Shown here one piece after another: positions 9,421 to 17,401 of a stretch of 33,001 nt of DNA. The translations under genes and the position numbers were made by a program. Below the pieces are notes generated by a model, which ran no database searches, was not told the origin of the DNA, and saw only the letters and a program-made list of their open reading frames with translations. Source of the stretch: Actinomycetes bacterium. Lineage in GTDB: Bacteria > Actinomycetota > Acidimicrobiia > Acidimicrobiales > RAAP-2. The stretch spans positions 1 through 33,001 of the forward strand of contig JAKBTL010000082.1 in assembly GCA_021844425.1 (NCBI GenBank), written 5' to 3'. The stretch's first letter is position 1, and each line of letters opens with the position of its first letter.

Positions 9421-9975
9421 TCAGAGGTAGGTGCCTGGGCGCGGGGCCACAGGGACATCGTCCTCGGGGCGCGGCAGGCCCCGCTGACGCATCTGGTCGA
9501 GCTGCGCCCTCGCGGCCATCTGCTGGGCCATGAGCGTCGCCTGGATCCCGTGGAACAGCCCTTCGAGCCACCCGACCAGCTGGGCCTGCGCGACGCGCAG
9601 CTCCGCCTCAGAAGGAACCGCGGCGACGAACGGGAACGCCATGCGGTCGAGCTCCTCGGAGAGATCCGGGGAGAGCCCAGAGGAAAGCTCGCGCACGGAC
9701 TGCTCGTAGATCTCCTTGAGCCGCGCCCGTCCCGCCTCGTCCATCGGTGCCTGGCGCACCTCGTCGAGGAGCTGCTTGACCATGGTGCCGATCCGCATGA
9801 CCTTGCCGGGCTGCTCGACAGACTCTCTGCGCTCCTCCCGGTCCTCAGCGCTCGACCCGCCGTCCGCGCCCGCCGGTGTCCCAGCGGGCGCAGTCCGGGC
9901 TCCAGCGGGCAAGACCTCGTCGGGCGAGACCGCTCCCCCGGCACCTGTCGACGGCCTGTCCTCAGCTGCAGTCAT
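9421..9975 (-). CDS. bpa: Bacterial proteasome activator Bpa/PafE
   Basis: This is a 184-residue member of the DUF2587/Bpa family. Bpa forms an ATP-independent ring that docks on the 20S proteasome of actinobacteria and feeds it unfolded substrates. The first 55 or so residues are Ala/Gly/Glu-rich and look disordered. The helical core runs from KVMRIGTMVKQLLDEVRQA through LKEIYEQSVRELSSGLSPDL and ELRVAQAQLVGWLEGLFHG to AARAQLDQMRQRG. The C-terminus ends RPGTYL, matching the GQYL-type tail that inserts into the proteasome alpha ring, with Thr in place of Gln. Length is close to the mycobacterial protein. The ATG at 9975 is used. The -10 candidate CATCAT 7 bases upstream is weak. The genome is therefore expected to encode PrcA and PrcB. 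Confidence 0.93.
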   Translation of the reverse strand: MTAAEDRPSTGAGGAVSPDEVLPAGARTAPAGTPAGADGGSSAEDREERRESVEQPGKVMRIGTMVKQLLDEVRQAPMDEAGRARLKEIYEQSVRELSSGLSPDLSEELDRMAFPFVAAVPSEAELRVAQAQLVGWLEGLFHGIQATLMAQQMAARAQLDQMRQRGLPRPEDDVPVAPRPGTYL

Positions 9976-10045
9976 GTGGACGATGATGCCAGAGTGAGGC
10001 AGGGCCGCGGCAATCTGGCCGCCTTCGCGCCCGGTAGCCCGGCCG

Positions 10046-11203
10046 TCACCGGCGCGGGGCCCATGCGAGCAGCGGGACGACCATCTCGTCGGGGGTGAGC
10101 GAGCCGTGGCGGCAGACCAGCCGTTGCTCGCCGGTGTCGGCCGGGTCCAAGAAGGCGGTGGAGGCGAATGGGACGAGGACCACGTCGCCCAGACGTCCTC
10201 GTACGTCCGCGGTCGGGGAGCCGCCGAGCCAACCCTCGTCGACGACCTGCTCGACGTCGCGCACCCACGCGATGTGGCTGTAGAGCCCGGCTGCGAGCTC
10301 GAGCAGGCCATCTTTGGCTCCGGGCCGCGCGTGCAGCCAGCGGAAGCGGCCCTCGCCCGAGAGCAGCGACACGCGGGCCATGACCTCGCCGCCGAGCACC
10401 TCGGTCGCGGTGCCCACCTCGACCTGGCCGTGATCCGCGGTGACGACGAGCGCGGCGTCCTTCGGGAGCACCTCGAGCAGGTCGCCCACCATCCGGTCCA
10501 CCGCGACCAGCTCGGCGTCGTAGTGCTCGCCGAGCCCGTGCGCGTGCGCGCTGCGGTCGATGCCGTCGTAGTAGGCGTAGACGAAAGGGGCATCGCTGCG
10601 CAGCACGCGCCGGACCTCGACGACGAGCCCTGCTGGCGTGTGCCATCCGTAGAGCGGCGAGTCACCGAGGTGCGCGGCGGTGAACCCCGTCGCCCGGTAG
10701 TCCTGCCGGGACACGACCGGGGTCGGGACCGGGGACAGGGCGAACGGGGCGAACGGCTGGAGCTCCCGAGGCGGCACGCTCTGGCGGGCGTCGCGGGCAC
10801 CGAGCCGCCATCCGAGGACGTTCAGGATCTCCTCGCCGATCGCCACGCGGTAGCCGACCATGCCGTGGACGGCAGGGGCGAGCCCCGTGGCGAGGCTCGT
10901 GAGCGCGGCGGCAGTCGTGCTCGGCGCCACCGACGTGAGCGTCGTGCCCGTGCCGCTTGCGAGCACCGGCGCCATCTGTGCAGCACGGGAGTCGAGCTGG
11001 CGCGCCCCGAGCCCGTCGAGCACGAGCAGCACGACCTGGCGCGCGCCGGCGACCTGCTCGGGCAGCCAGTGCGGCCGCGCCCGCTCGCCGGTCCCGTGCA
11101 CCTCCGCGAGCAGCGCGGGGACGACCTCGGTGAGGCAGCGCCCGCCGAAATCGGGTCGGACCGGATCGGGCGGAGCTGCGTCCGGGGCCAAGCGGGCGAC
11201 CAT
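10046..11203 (-). CDS. Type I phosphodiesterase/nucleotide pyrophosphatase-like phosphatase (alkaline phosphatase superfamily)
   Basis: The 385-residue protein fits the alkaline phosphatase superfamily. Motifs in order are VLLVLDGLGARQLDS (metal-binding Asp), SVAPSTTAAALTSLATGLAP with the Thr nucleophile region, HGMVGYR, FVYAYYDGIDRSAHAHG (metal Asp and His), VVTADHGQVEVG (Asp-His pair) and CRHGSLTPDEMVVPLLAW (last metal ligand region). Such enzymes hydrolyse phosphodiesters or pyrophosphates, and the substrate is unknown here. No signal peptide is seen at the chosen ATG (11203). That start lies 8 bases after a TACGCT box. The frame is open further upstream, but that extension is rich in Arg and Gly and is antisense to the Rrf2 gene, so I reject it. 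Confidence 0.85.
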   Translation of the reverse strand: MVARLAPDAAPPDPVRPDFGGRCLTEVVPALLAEVHGTGERARPHWLPEQVAGARQVVLLVLDGLGARQLDSRAAQMAPVLASGTGTTLTSVAPSTTAAALTSLATGLAPAVHGMVGYRVAIGEEILNVLGWRLGARDARQSVPPRELQPFAPFALSPVPTPVVSRQDYRATGFTAAHLGDSPLYGWHTPAGLVVEVRRVLRSDAPFVYAYYDGIDRSAHAHGLGEHYDAELVAVDRMVGDLLEVLPKDAALVVTADHGQVEVGTATEVLGGEVMARVSLLSGEGRFRWLHARPGAKDGLLELAAGLYSHIAWVRDVEQVVDEGWLGGSPTADVRGRLGDVVLVPFASTAFLDPADTGEQRLVCRHGSLTPDEMVVPLLAWAPRR

Positions 11204-11211
11204 ACCTGCCA

Positions 11212-11217
11212 AGCGTA
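11212..11217 (-). promoter_or_regulatory. Probable -10 box (TACGCT) of the phosphodiesterase-like gene
   Basis: The box is followed by 8 bases and the ATG at 11203. It is the same hexamer and spacing as the menH box. Confidence 0.45.
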
Positions 11218-11288
11218 GGACGCCTCGGCGCGACCGGCGTCGCCGGGGCTCTTCGCGCCCAACCACCCGTTGGCCGCAAGGACACCGG

Positions 11289-11294
11289 TAACAT
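11289..11294 (+). promoter_or_regulatory. Probable -10 box (TAACAT) of the Rrf2 gene, leaderless arrangement
   Basis: TAACAT is followed by 8 bases and the GTG at 11303. The upstream TTGGCC at 11270 is only 13 bases away, too close to be a functional -35. Confidence 0.5.
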
Positions 11295-11302
11295 CGGGAC
11301 GC

Positions 11303-11950
11303 GTGAGAGTGTCGACCCGGGGGGACTATGCGAGCAGGGCGCTGCTCTCGCTCGCGTTGCGCGGCGCGACGATCACACCGACCTCCGTGCGCGACATCGC
11401 GGACCGCACCGGGCTCCCCCAGCCGTACCTCGAGCAGATCCTGCTCGCGCTCAAGGGCGCAGGGCTCGTCCGCTCCAAGCGCGGCGTCGGCGGCGGCTAC
11501 ATCCTGGCGCGCGACCCGGCCGACATCACGCTCGCGCAAGTGGTGTCGGCGGTAGACGGGCCGATCGTGGCAGGAGACTTCGGAGAGCCGCACGAGAACG
11601 GCGCCTGCGACCACGAAGGCCAGTGCGTCCTGCTCGCGGTGTGGGCCGAGGTCGGGGCCACCATGCGCGAGCACCTCCAGTCCTTCACCCTGGCCGACAT
11701 GGTGGAGCGCGCACGGGGCACCCGGCCTGGAGCGGCGAGCGCCGAGAGCCGAGCGCCGGAGCCGAGCGCCGACGCGGCGGCGAGAGCCGAGAGCCGAGCG
11801 CCGGAGCCGAGCGCCGACGCGGCGGCGAGAGCCGAGAGCCGAGCGCCGGACCGCCGAGCGCCCCAGCGCCGCGGAGCGGCACCGAGCGCCGGGGCCTCGG
11901 GGCGCGGCATGGACAGCGTGCTCGAGCCGCTCGCCGTCTCCGGCTCCTAA
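11303..11950 (+). CDS. Rrf2-family transcriptional regulator with repeat-rich C-terminal tail
   Basis: The first 135 residues form an Rrf2 winged-helix regulator: VSTRGDYASRALLSLAL, SVRDIADRTGLPQPYLEQIL (recognition helix region), GLVRSKRGVGGGYILARDP (wing) and ITLAQVVSAVDGP. Rrf2 proteins such as IscR and NsrR often bind an Fe-S cluster through three cysteines. Here CDHEGQC gives two with the usual five-residue gap, but the third expected position is Trp, so cluster binding is doubtful or uses another ligand. After residue 146 the protein becomes a disordered Ala/Arg/Glu/Pro tail built from a 15-residue repeat (AESRAPEPSADAAAR). The GTG at 11303 fits a TAACAT box 8 bases upstream. The gene is divergent from the phosphatase-like gene. 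The target is unknown. Confidence 0.85.
   Translation: MRVSTRGDYASRALLSLALRGATITPTSVRDIADRTGLPQPYLEQILLALKGAGLVRSKRGVGGGYILARDPADITLAQVVSAVDGPIVAGDFGEPHENGACDHEGQCVLLAVWAEVGATMREHLQSFTLADMVERARGTRPGAASAESRAPEPSADAAARAESRAPEPSADAAARAESRAPDRRAPQRRGAAPSAGASGRGMDSVLEPLAVSGS
11741..11850 (+). repeat. 45-base in-frame tandem repeat, about 2.4 copies, in the Rrf2 gene tail
   Basis: Copies start at 11741, 11786 and 11831, and the third is cut short after 20 bases. The unit encodes the 15 residues AESRAPEPSADAAAR, so copy-number change would keep the frame. Confidence 0.9.
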
Positions 11951-11980
11951 GCGGACCCCGGCTCCGAACCGGTCCCCGGC

Positions 11981-11996
11981 TCGTAGGCGCCTACGA
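11981..11996. terminator. 16-base perfect palindrome between convergent genes
   Basis: TCGTAGGCGCCTACGA is self-complementary. It lies 30 bases after the Rrf2 stop codon and spans the TAG stop of the histidine phosphatase. It could be a bidirectional terminator element or a protein-binding site. The absence of a loop and of a T-run argues against a standard hairpin terminator. Confidence 0.3.
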
Positions 11997-12581
11997 CCCG
12001 GGCGGCTCATCCACCGCCACGTCCCAGCGGAGCACGACCGGTGTCTCGCGCTCCCAGCCCAGTGCCGAGATCGCCCCGGCGCGCAGCCCGAGGAGCCTGC
12101 CGCCGACCGGCGGCAGCCCGACCCACCGGGCGGCGAGCACCCGCAGAACGTGCCCGTGGGAGAAGAGCAGCACGTCCCCGCCAGCCGCCCGCGCCCGCTC
12201 CACGACGCGGTCGGCTCGTCGGCCGACGTCGCCTGCCGTCTCTCCGTCGGGCACGCCGTCTTTCCAAAGAGTCCATCCAGCCCGCTCGGCGCGGATCTCC
12301 TCGGTCGTGAGGCCTTCGTACTTCCCGTAGTCCCACTCCACGAGGTCCTGGCACGGCTGGGCGCGCGCGCCGAAACCTGCGAGCCTGCAGGTCTCCGCGG
12401 CCCGCGAGAGCGGGCTCGTGAGCACGAGCGCAGGGTCGGGGACCACCCTTCTCAGGCACTCCCCCAGGGCTGCCGCCGCCCCCCTCGCGCTCGCAAGGAG
12501 CGGGATGTCGGTCCGGCCGGTGTGCCGGCCAGATTCGCTCCACTCGGTCTCTGCATGCCGGACCAGCCAGACGCGCTGCAC
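11991..12581 (-). CDS. Histidine phosphatase family protein (phosphoglycerate mutase-like)
   Basis: The 196-residue protein shows the catalytic LVRHAETEWSESGRHTGRTD motif at the N-terminus (phospho-accepting His in RHAET), the LTSPLSRAAETCRLAG helix, VEWDYGKYEGLTTEEI with the acid residue, and the second catalytic His in LLFSHGHVLRVLAARW. This matches broad-specificity acid phosphatases and phosphoglycerate mutase-like enzymes. The substrate cannot be deduced, and sugar phosphates or the alpha-ribazole phosphatase role are possibilities. It starts with GTG at 12581 with no clear ribosome binding site. It converges with the Rrf2 gene and is divergent from the sigma factor gene across a 357-base gap. 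Confidence 0.88.
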   Translation of the reverse strand: MQRVWLVRHAETEWSESGRHTGRTDIPLLASARGAAAALGECLRRVVPDPALVLTSPLSRAAETCRLAGFGARAQPCQDLVEWDYGKYEGLTTEEIRAERAGWTLWKDGVPDGETAGDVGRRADRVVERARAAGGDVLLFSHGHVLRVLAARWVGLPPVGGRLLGLRAGAISALGWERETPVVLRWDVAVDEPPGS

Positions 12582-12938
12582 GTTGCCAGGTCAGCACCCA
12601 ACCGTGCGACCGCGCAAGCTCTTCGGGGAGACGGTGCGGCGGGCACCGGGAATGGCACCGGGATTGGCACCGGGATTGGCGCCGGGAAGGCGCCGGGATT
12701 CGCGCCGGGAATGGCGCGGCGAACAGGGATGTTGCGCGTGGTGGCACCGCAGGCGTCACTCAGACAGCAGGTCAGGCAGCGCGCCTGAAGGGCACGGAAC
12801 GCGGTACGGAATGGAATGACATCGGGGGCGCGGGCGTTCTATCCGTAGGATCGGGTAGAGATATCCGAGCACCGAGCACCAGACAAGAACCAGCACCGAA
12901 CGAGCACGAGCCAAGAGAGAGCGACGAAGCCGCACACG
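12582..12938. other. 357-base intergenic region upstream of the sigma factor gene
   Basis: No supported gene is seen. It contains a 12-base tandem repeat array (12643-12713). TAGGAT at 12846-12851 is a candidate -10 box for the sigma gene, with no matching -35, and would leave a leader of about 80 bases. GGAAT at 12813-12817 and GTT at 12836-12838 are 18 bases apart and resemble an ECF-type promoter only weakly. The sigma gene has no strong ribosome binding site. Confidence 0.5.
12643..12713 (+). repeat. 12-base tandem repeat, about six copies, upstream of the sigma factor gene
   Basis: The unit is GCACCGGGATTG or GCGCCGGGAATG with minor changes. Copies start at 12643, 12655, 12667, 12679 (11 bases), 12690 and 12702. 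It lies between divergent genes, outside any supported ORF. Confidence 0.85.
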
Positions 12939-13790
12939 ATGAGTACCTCGACCAAGACCAGCGCAGCGGGCACCGACAGCCTCGGTCTCTTGCTGCGCGA
13001 CCTCGACCAGTACCCCATGCCCGATCACGAGCAGCAGATCGCGCTCGCCAAGCGTGTCGCTGCCGGGGACGAGCGCGCGCGCAAGGAGATGGTAGCGGCG
13101 AACCTCCGCCTCGTGGTCCACTGGGCCCGCCGGTACCAGGACCGCGGCGTCGACCTCGCAGACCTCGTGCAAGAGGGCACGTTCGGGCTCCTGCGCGCGG
13201 TGGAGAAGTTCGACTGGGAGCGGGGCTTCCGGTTCTCCACCTACGCGACGTGGTGGATCCGCCAGGCGCTCCAGCGCGCGGTGCAGCAGCACGGGCGCAC
13301 GATCCGGATCCCGCTCGAGGTCGGCGAGCGGCTCCAGCGCCTCGACGCGATCACCGCGGAGCTGGCGGGACAGCTCGGGCGCCAGCCCACCGAGGAGGAG
13401 CTGACCGAGGCGACCGGGATGACGCTCGAAGAGCGGCGGAACTTCGAGGACATCGCGCGCGTCACCGCCAGCCTCGACCAGCCTGCAGCCGTGGACTCTT
13501 CCACCTCGCTCGGCGAGCTCGTCGCGCCCGACGGCGACAACTGGGCCGAGCGGGTGGACCGCGAGATGGTCTTCGAACGGATCCGAGAAGCCGTCGACCG
13601 CCTGCCCGAGCTGCAGCGGGACGTCTTACGTATGCGGTTCGGCTTCAACGGCGACACCCCAGCGTCACTCCAGACGACGGCCGAGCGGCTCGGCGTCGGT
13701 GTCCGCCGGGTACGGCGCGCCGAGGAGGAGGCGCTCGCCGCCCTCTCCGCCGACGGAGCGGTCGTGGGCGCGCAGGACGCCGCCGCCTGA
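12939..13790 (+). CDS. RNA polymerase sigma-70 family factor, group 2-like
   Basis: The 283-residue protein has regions 1.2 to 4 of a sigma-70 factor. Region 1.2/2.1 runs through [19 protein letters not shown] and [18 protein letters not shown]. Region 2.2 has [20 protein letters not shown]. Regions 2.3-2.4 have [20 protein letters not shown], nearly identical to housekeeping factors, so the -10 preference should be TANNNT-like. Region 3 follows ([28 protein letters not shown]). Region 4 is [15 protein letters not shown] then [21 protein letters not shown]. The 4.2 recognition helix differs from the usual GVTRERIRQIEAKAL at positions known to touch the -35 element (Glu to Arg, Gln to Arg). 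There is no long region 1.1, which fits a nonessential factor. It converges with rluD. Confidence 0.92.
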   Translation: MSTSTKTSAAGTDSLGLLLRDLDQYPMPDHEQQIALAKRVAAGDERARKEMVAANLRLVVHWARRYQDRGVDLADLVQEGTFGLLRAVEKFDWERGFRFSTYATWWIRQALQRAVQQHGRTIRIPLEVGERLQRLDAITAELAGQLGRQPTEEELTEATGMTLEERRNFEDIARVTASLDQPAAVDSSTSLGELVAPDGDNWAERVDREMVFERIREAVDRLPELQRDVLRMRFGFNGDTPASLQTTAERLGVGVRRVRRAEEEALAALSADGAVVGAQDAAA

Positions 13791-13865
13791 CCCTGCCGCG
13801 GCCCGGCCGTCAGACCTCGCCGGGGAGGCTCGAAACGACCAGCCAAGCGGAGCCGAGCGGGAGAA

Positions 13866-14831
13866 TCAGCCGCCTTCGAGCACGTCACGCAGGTCGGGAG
13901 GGAGCGGAGCGCGCCAGGTCATGCGGACGCCGGACGCGGGGTGCTCGATCGTCAGCTCCCCTGCGTGGAGGAAGAGCCGTCCCTCGGGCAGCACGCCGCG
14001 CGTCGGAACCGTCCCGTAGCGGTCGTCACCCACGACCGGGTGGCCGATCGCCGCGGCGTGCACCCGGATCTGATGCGTGCGTCCCGTCTCGAGGGTGCAC
14101 GCGAGGAGCGAGGCGGGACGTGTGACCCACCCCCCGGGCCCGAAGAGCCGCTCGACCCGGTCGATCACCGCGTAACGCGTGCGCGCCGGCCGCCCCGCCG
14201 GGGTCACTGCCATCTTCGTCGGGGTTCTCGCCGAGCGCCCGATGGGCGCGTCGATCACGCCGCGGTCGTCGGGAACGATCCCCGCGACGAGCGCCAGGTA
14301 GCGGCGCCCGACCGAGCGCGCCCCCATCTGCGCGACGAGCGAGCGGTACGCACGGGCCGAGCGCGCGACGACGAGGAGCCCGGAGGTGCCCTTGTCGAGC
14401 CGGTGGACGACCCCTGGGCGCGCAGGGTCCGACACGTCGGCGAGGTCGCCCATGTCGGGGTAACGGGCGAGCAGGCCGGCGACGAGGGTCGCACGGCGCG
14501 CGCCTGCGCCGGGATGCACCACCACGCCGGCGGGCTTGTCGACGACGACGAGATCTGCGTCCGCGTAGACGACCTCGAAGGGCACGCTCGCGTCGGGCTC
14601 GAGCGCAACGGGTGCGACGAAGAGCGCCACCGTGAGCTCGCTCCCCTCGTGCAGCGACGAGCTGCGCTGTGCCGCCGGCCGCCCGTCCACGAGGACCCGG
14701 CCTCCCGCCACGAGTCGTGCCGCTTCCGACCTCGACACCCCGGTCAGGATGGACACTGCCCGGTCCACCCGCATCCCGGCGAGCGCCCCGGGCACCCTCG
14801 CCGCGAACGGAGCGTCCGGCTCTGCCCTCAT
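13866..14831 (-). CDS. rluD: RluD-like 23S rRNA pseudouridine synthase
   Basis: The 321-residue protein has an N-terminal S4 RNA-binding domain ([20 protein letters not shown] to [14 protein letters not shown]) and an RluA-type catalytic domain with [15 protein letters not shown] and the active-site motif [15 protein letters not shown] (catalytic Asp). Later come [20 protein letters not shown] and GDDRYG. The family makes pseudouridines in helix 69 of 23S rRNA, and the exact target is inferred. The ATG overlaps the lspA stop as ATGA, so the pair is coupled. lspA-rluD is a common bacterial pairing. It is the last gene of this minus-strand run and converges with the sigma gene. Confidence 0.9.
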   Translation of the reverse strand: MRAEPDAPFAARVPGALAGMRVDRAVSILTGVSRSEAARLVAGGRVLVDGRPAAQRSSSLHEGSELTVALFVAPVALEPDASVPFEVVYADADLVVVDKPAGVVVHPGAGARRATLVAGLLARYPDMGDLADVSDPARPGVVHRLDKGTSGLLVVARSARAYRSLVAQMGARSVGRRYLALVAGIVPDDRGVIDAPIGRSARTPTKMAVTPAGRPARTRYAVIDRVERLFGPGGWVTRPASLLACTLETGRTHQIRVHAAAIGHPVVGDDRYGTVPTRGVLPEGRLFLHAGELTIEHPASGVRMTWRAPLPPDLRDVLEGG

Positions 14832-15394
14832 TGCGACCCTCTGGAACCGACGTCGTGGAGCTCGGACCGCGGCTGATCGTCGGGTCCACTCCCCTCCTCC
14901 GAGGTGACGGCGGGGCGGATCGGGAAGAGCACGGCGGCGACGGCGAGGACCACGCCCACGGTGATGCAGGCGTCAGCCACGTTGAACGTCGGCCAGTGGC
15001 TGAGGGTGACGAAGTCCACGACGTCCCCGTGATGGCCGCGCAGAACGCGATCGGCGAGGTTCCCGAGCGCACCTCCGAGCACGAGCCCGTACGCGACGGC
15101 GAGGAGCGTCCGACCGGCGTGCCAGGCCAGCCAGACCACCCCGACGAGCAAGACGGCCACAAGCGGGACCAGCCAGTCGCCGGCGCCCCGGAGAAGGCTG
15201 AACGCCGTCCCCGAGTTGTACTGCAGCGCCAAGCCGAGGGGACCGACGAGGTGGACCCGGTGATGGAGGTCCGCGAGCGCCCACGACGTGGTGGCCTGAT
15301 CTGCCGCGATCACCGCCGCCGAGACGGCGGCGGTGAGCCAGAGGGCCCGGCGCCGTCCTCCGATCAGCGTCGCGACAGCCCTCCGCTCTTGCAC
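14828..15394 (-). CDS. lspA: LspA, signal peptidase II
   Basis: This membrane aspartic protease removes signal peptides from prolipoproteins. About 188 residues with four hydrophobic helices are seen. Family motifs are [11 protein letters not shown] (D of the DQxTK-like site), [12 protein letters not shown], the catalytic Asp motifs [10 protein letters not shown] and [11 protein letters not shown], and HWPTFN. The start is uncertain. The GTG at 15394 overlaps the 3' end of the DksA/TraR gene by 31 bases and gives a normal-length N-terminus, and another GTG at 15403 is possible. A C-terminal tail rich in Ser, Gly, Asp and Arg follows the last helix. It is coupled to rluD by an ATGA overlap. 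Confidence 0.9.
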   Translation of the reverse strand: MQERRAVATLIGGRRRALWLTAAVSAAVIAADQATTSWALADLHHRVHLVGPLGLALQYNSGTAFSLLRGAGDWLVPLVAVLLVGVVWLAWHAGRTLLAVAYGLVLGGALGNLADRVLRGHHGDVVDFVTLSHWPTFNVADACITVGVVLAVAAVLFPIRPAVTSEEGSGPDDQPRSELHDVGSRGSQ

Positions 15395-16227
15395 GCCACG
15401 CACAGCCTCGCGTACGGCAGCGCCTTCAGCCTCGCCTTCGGAACGGGCTCCCCGCACCGTTCGCACGCGCCGTACGACCCGTCCGCGATCTTGGCGAGCG
15501 CGGCGTCGATCTCCTCGACCGCAGCAAGCGCCTGGGCCGACAAGGCGAGGTCGCGTTCGCGGTCGACGGTGACCGTCCCGCCCTCACCCGACTCCTCGTC
15601 GAACTGCACGTCGCCGGGCTCGCGCTCTTGCGCGAGCGAGTCCGCTTCGGCCTTCAGGTCCGAGGCCTGGGCAAGATAGACCCCCCGCTCGGTCTCGAGG
15701 AGCTGACGCTGCTCGGCGAGGAACTTCTCGTCGTCGGCGTACGGACCGGCGGACGCGGCCTTCTCCCCGCGACGCGCCGGCTTCTTCTCGGCCGTGGGCG
15801 CGGCGGAACGTTGCGTGTCCTTCGTCGTACGAGAAGTGGTAGAGGTCACTGCCTTCTTCACCGTCTCCTTCGTGGTCGGCTTCTTCACGGCCTTCGCCGC
15901 GTTGGCTCCTGCAGCGCCGGACGCACGCGCAGACGGGCGCGGTCGAGCGGCTCCCCGCTGCGAGGTGGTCGTGGCCGTTCGAGCGCCGGCGTCACCGCCG
16001 CTCGCTGGGCTCCGGGCGACCTTACCCGTTCGATGCGCCGAACGAACCGCCCCTTGCTCTGCAGTTCTTGCGGTCGGCCGCGTGCGCGTCTTCGAACCGC
16101 TCGCGGAGTCCTGCTCCTGCTCCTTCGAGGAGCTAGCGGGAGCCCGCTTCACAGGCCGCGCCAGCTTCGCCGCGGGCTGGGCGACCCGCGTCGGCTTCGA
16201 TGCGCCTGGCGCGTTCGCTGGCGTCAT
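15364..16227 (-). CDS. DksA/TraR zinc-finger protein with a histone H1-like N-terminal tail
   Basis: The 287-residue protein has two parts. Residues 1 to about 155 are a disordered, strongly basic Lys/Arg/Ala/Thr/Pro tail with segments such as [19 protein letters not shown], resembling eukaryotic H1 or bacterial HU-tail sequences. Residues from about 160 to 287 are a DksA/TraR module: a coiled-coil hairpin ([30 protein letters not shown]) and a C4 zinc finger with Cys255, Cys258, Cys276 and Cys279, preceded by [13 protein letters not shown]. DksA-type proteins bind the RNA polymerase secondary channel. The basic tail suggests DNA contact as well. The ATG at 16227 follows a strong AGGAGG 6 bases upstream. 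It has its own TTGAAC/TAGGGT promoter and precedes lspA. Confidence 0.88.
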   Translation of the reverse strand: MTPANAPGASKPTRVAQPAAKLARPVKRAPASSSKEQEQDSASGSKTRTRPTARTAEQGAVRSAHRTGKVARSPASGGDAGARTATTTSQRGAARPRPSARASGAAGANAAKAVKKPTTKETVKKAVTSTTSRTTKDTQRSAAPTAEKKPARRGEKAASAGPYADDEKFLAEQRQLLETERGVYLAQASDLKAEADSLAQEREPGDVQFDEESGEGGTVTVDRERDLALSAQALAAVEEIDAALAKIADGSYGACERCGEPVPKARLKALPYARLCVACKSGGLSRR

Positions 16228-16283
16228 CACCGTCCTCCTCTCGGGCCTTCCTCATCCGGCACGTCGCGGATGGGAAGGCGGCG

Positions 16284-16312
16284 ACCCTAGCGGACGGTGT
16301 GCACCGGTTCAA
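16284..16312 (-). promoter_or_regulatory. Sigma-70 promoter of the DksA/TraR gene
   Basis: On the minus strand TTGAAC (16312-16307) is followed by a 17-base spacer and TAGGGT (16289-16284). Transcription should start near 16277 and give a 50-base leader with a good ribosome binding site. Confidence 0.65.
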
Positions 16313-16358
16313 CCACCTCTTGGCCCCAGAAGACGGCCGCCGCAGGGACGAGCCGACG

Positions 16359-17321
16359 TCACTCGCCGAGAGGCTTCTCCACGGACCTGCCGGCTTGCTC
16401 GCGCCCTGCGGCGAAGAGGTCGCCGTTCAGGACAGCTGCCCGAGCAGTTCCCGCAGGCGCCTCGGCCCGCTCGGTGGAAGCAGCCCCCTGCAGCCCTCCC
16501 GTCGACTGCCGCTCGGGCGCCCCAGCCGGTGCCACCTGAGGACGCGCTGCGCCCCCCCCGGCCGGACCCAAGCTGGCCGCCCCGGCGGGCTCGCTCCTGG
16601 ATAGGCTCTGGGAGTCCGCCGAGGGCTTCCGGTCGGCACCCGGCGTGGCGCGAGGAAGGTCCCCGCCGCGATCGACATCGTCACGCGCGCCAGGTCCCTG
16701 CAGCCGCTCGTCGACCCAGCGGAGCGCCTCGACGAGAGACGCACGGATCTTCGTCCGCTGCTCGTCGAGGTGCCGGGTCATCGCCTCGACATCGTTCGCG
16801 AGACGCGCCCGCGCTCCTTCCAGGCGTGCGACCTCGTCGCGCAGGCGCTCCTCGGCCTGGGTGGTGACCTGGCGCGCGCGCTCCTCAGCCTGGGTCAAAA
16901 GAGCACGCGCGCGCTCCTCGGCCCGGCTCACCACCTGCGCTGCCTCTGCCTCGCTCTCCCGCTTGGTCTGCTCCACGAATTTCTGCGCGAGCACCAACGT
17001 GCGCTGGAGCGTGTCGTCCGCCACCACAGAGCTGGACGGCTCGCCGGCCGAAGCGGGGGCCGGTGAAGAGGACTCCGGGGTCTCCGGTACCCGCGCAGCG
17101 GATGCGAGCTCGAGCTCGGCCTCGAGCTGCGCGATCCGCTCGGTCGCGTCGCGCAACCGCTCGTCAGCCGTGCGCAACCGCTCCTGGACCTGCTCCGCCT
17201 CCACTGCCGCCTTCTCGAGGTACTCGTCGACTTCGTCGACGTTGTACCCCTTCAGTCCAAGGCGGAACTCGACCGTGCGCAACGTGCCGAGGATCGAGTG
17301 ACTGGAAGAGCTGTTGTCCAT
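16359..17321 (-). CDS. divIVA: DivIVA / Wag31 polar growth and division protein
   Basis: The 320-residue protein begins with the DivIVA membrane-binding domain: LGTLRTVEFRLGLKGYNVDE followed by VDEYLEKAAVEAEQVQERL. Two coiled-coil stretches follow (about 35-75 and 110-200), the second containing repeated TQAEERA units. The last third is disordered, rich in Ala, Pro, Gly and Ser. In actinobacteria DivIVA marks poles and septa and organises wall synthesis. The ATG at 17321 gives the normal N-terminus and lies 8 bases after a TACACT box. An AGGAG with correct spacing to a TTG at 17330 is an alternative reading that would add three residues. It lies 80 bases after yggT. Confidence 0.93.
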   Translation of the reverse strand: MDNSSSSHSILGTLRTVEFRLGLKGYNVDEVDEYLEKAAVEAEQVQERLRTADERLRDATERIAQLEAELELASAARVPETPESSSPAPASAGEPSSSVVADDTLQRTLVLAQKFVEQTKRESEAEAAQVVSRAEERARALLTQAEERARQVTTQAEERLRDEVARLEGARARLANDVEAMTRHLDEQRTKIRASLVEALRWVDERLQGPGARDDVDRGGDLPRATPGADRKPSADSQSLSRSEPAGAASLGPAGGGAARPQVAPAGAPERQSTGGLQGAASTERAEAPAGTARAAVLNGDLFAAGREQAGRSVEKPLGE

Positions 17322-17329
17322 GTGCGCCA

Positions 17330-17335
17330 AGTGTA
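17330..17335 (-). promoter_or_regulatory. Probable -10 box (TACACT) of divIVA, leaderless arrangement
   Basis: TACACT is followed by 8 bases and the ATG at 17321. If active, it gives divIVA a transcript separate from the ftsZ operon. Confidence 0.45.
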
Positions 17336-17401
17336 CTCCTGCAGCGTTCTTCGGCCTCGGATGCTGCACGCGAGGTCAGCGCCGCCGGGACCTCGGCACG
17401 C

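Noticed and set aside
9976..10800. Extension of bpa into the phosphodiesterase gene
   Set aside because: The added sequence is Ser/Arg/Pro-rich shadow of the neighbouring gene, and the Bpa family begins near the ATG at 9975.
11270..11294. TTGGCC/TAACAT as a full -35/-10 promoter for rrf2
   Set aside because: The spacer is 13 bases, too short. Only the -10 is kept.
17328..17340. AGGAG plus TTG at 17330 as the divIVA start
   Set aside because: It is possible but less likely, since the ATG at 17321 has both the family N-terminus and a -10 box at the usual 8 bases. The AGGAG may be chance.
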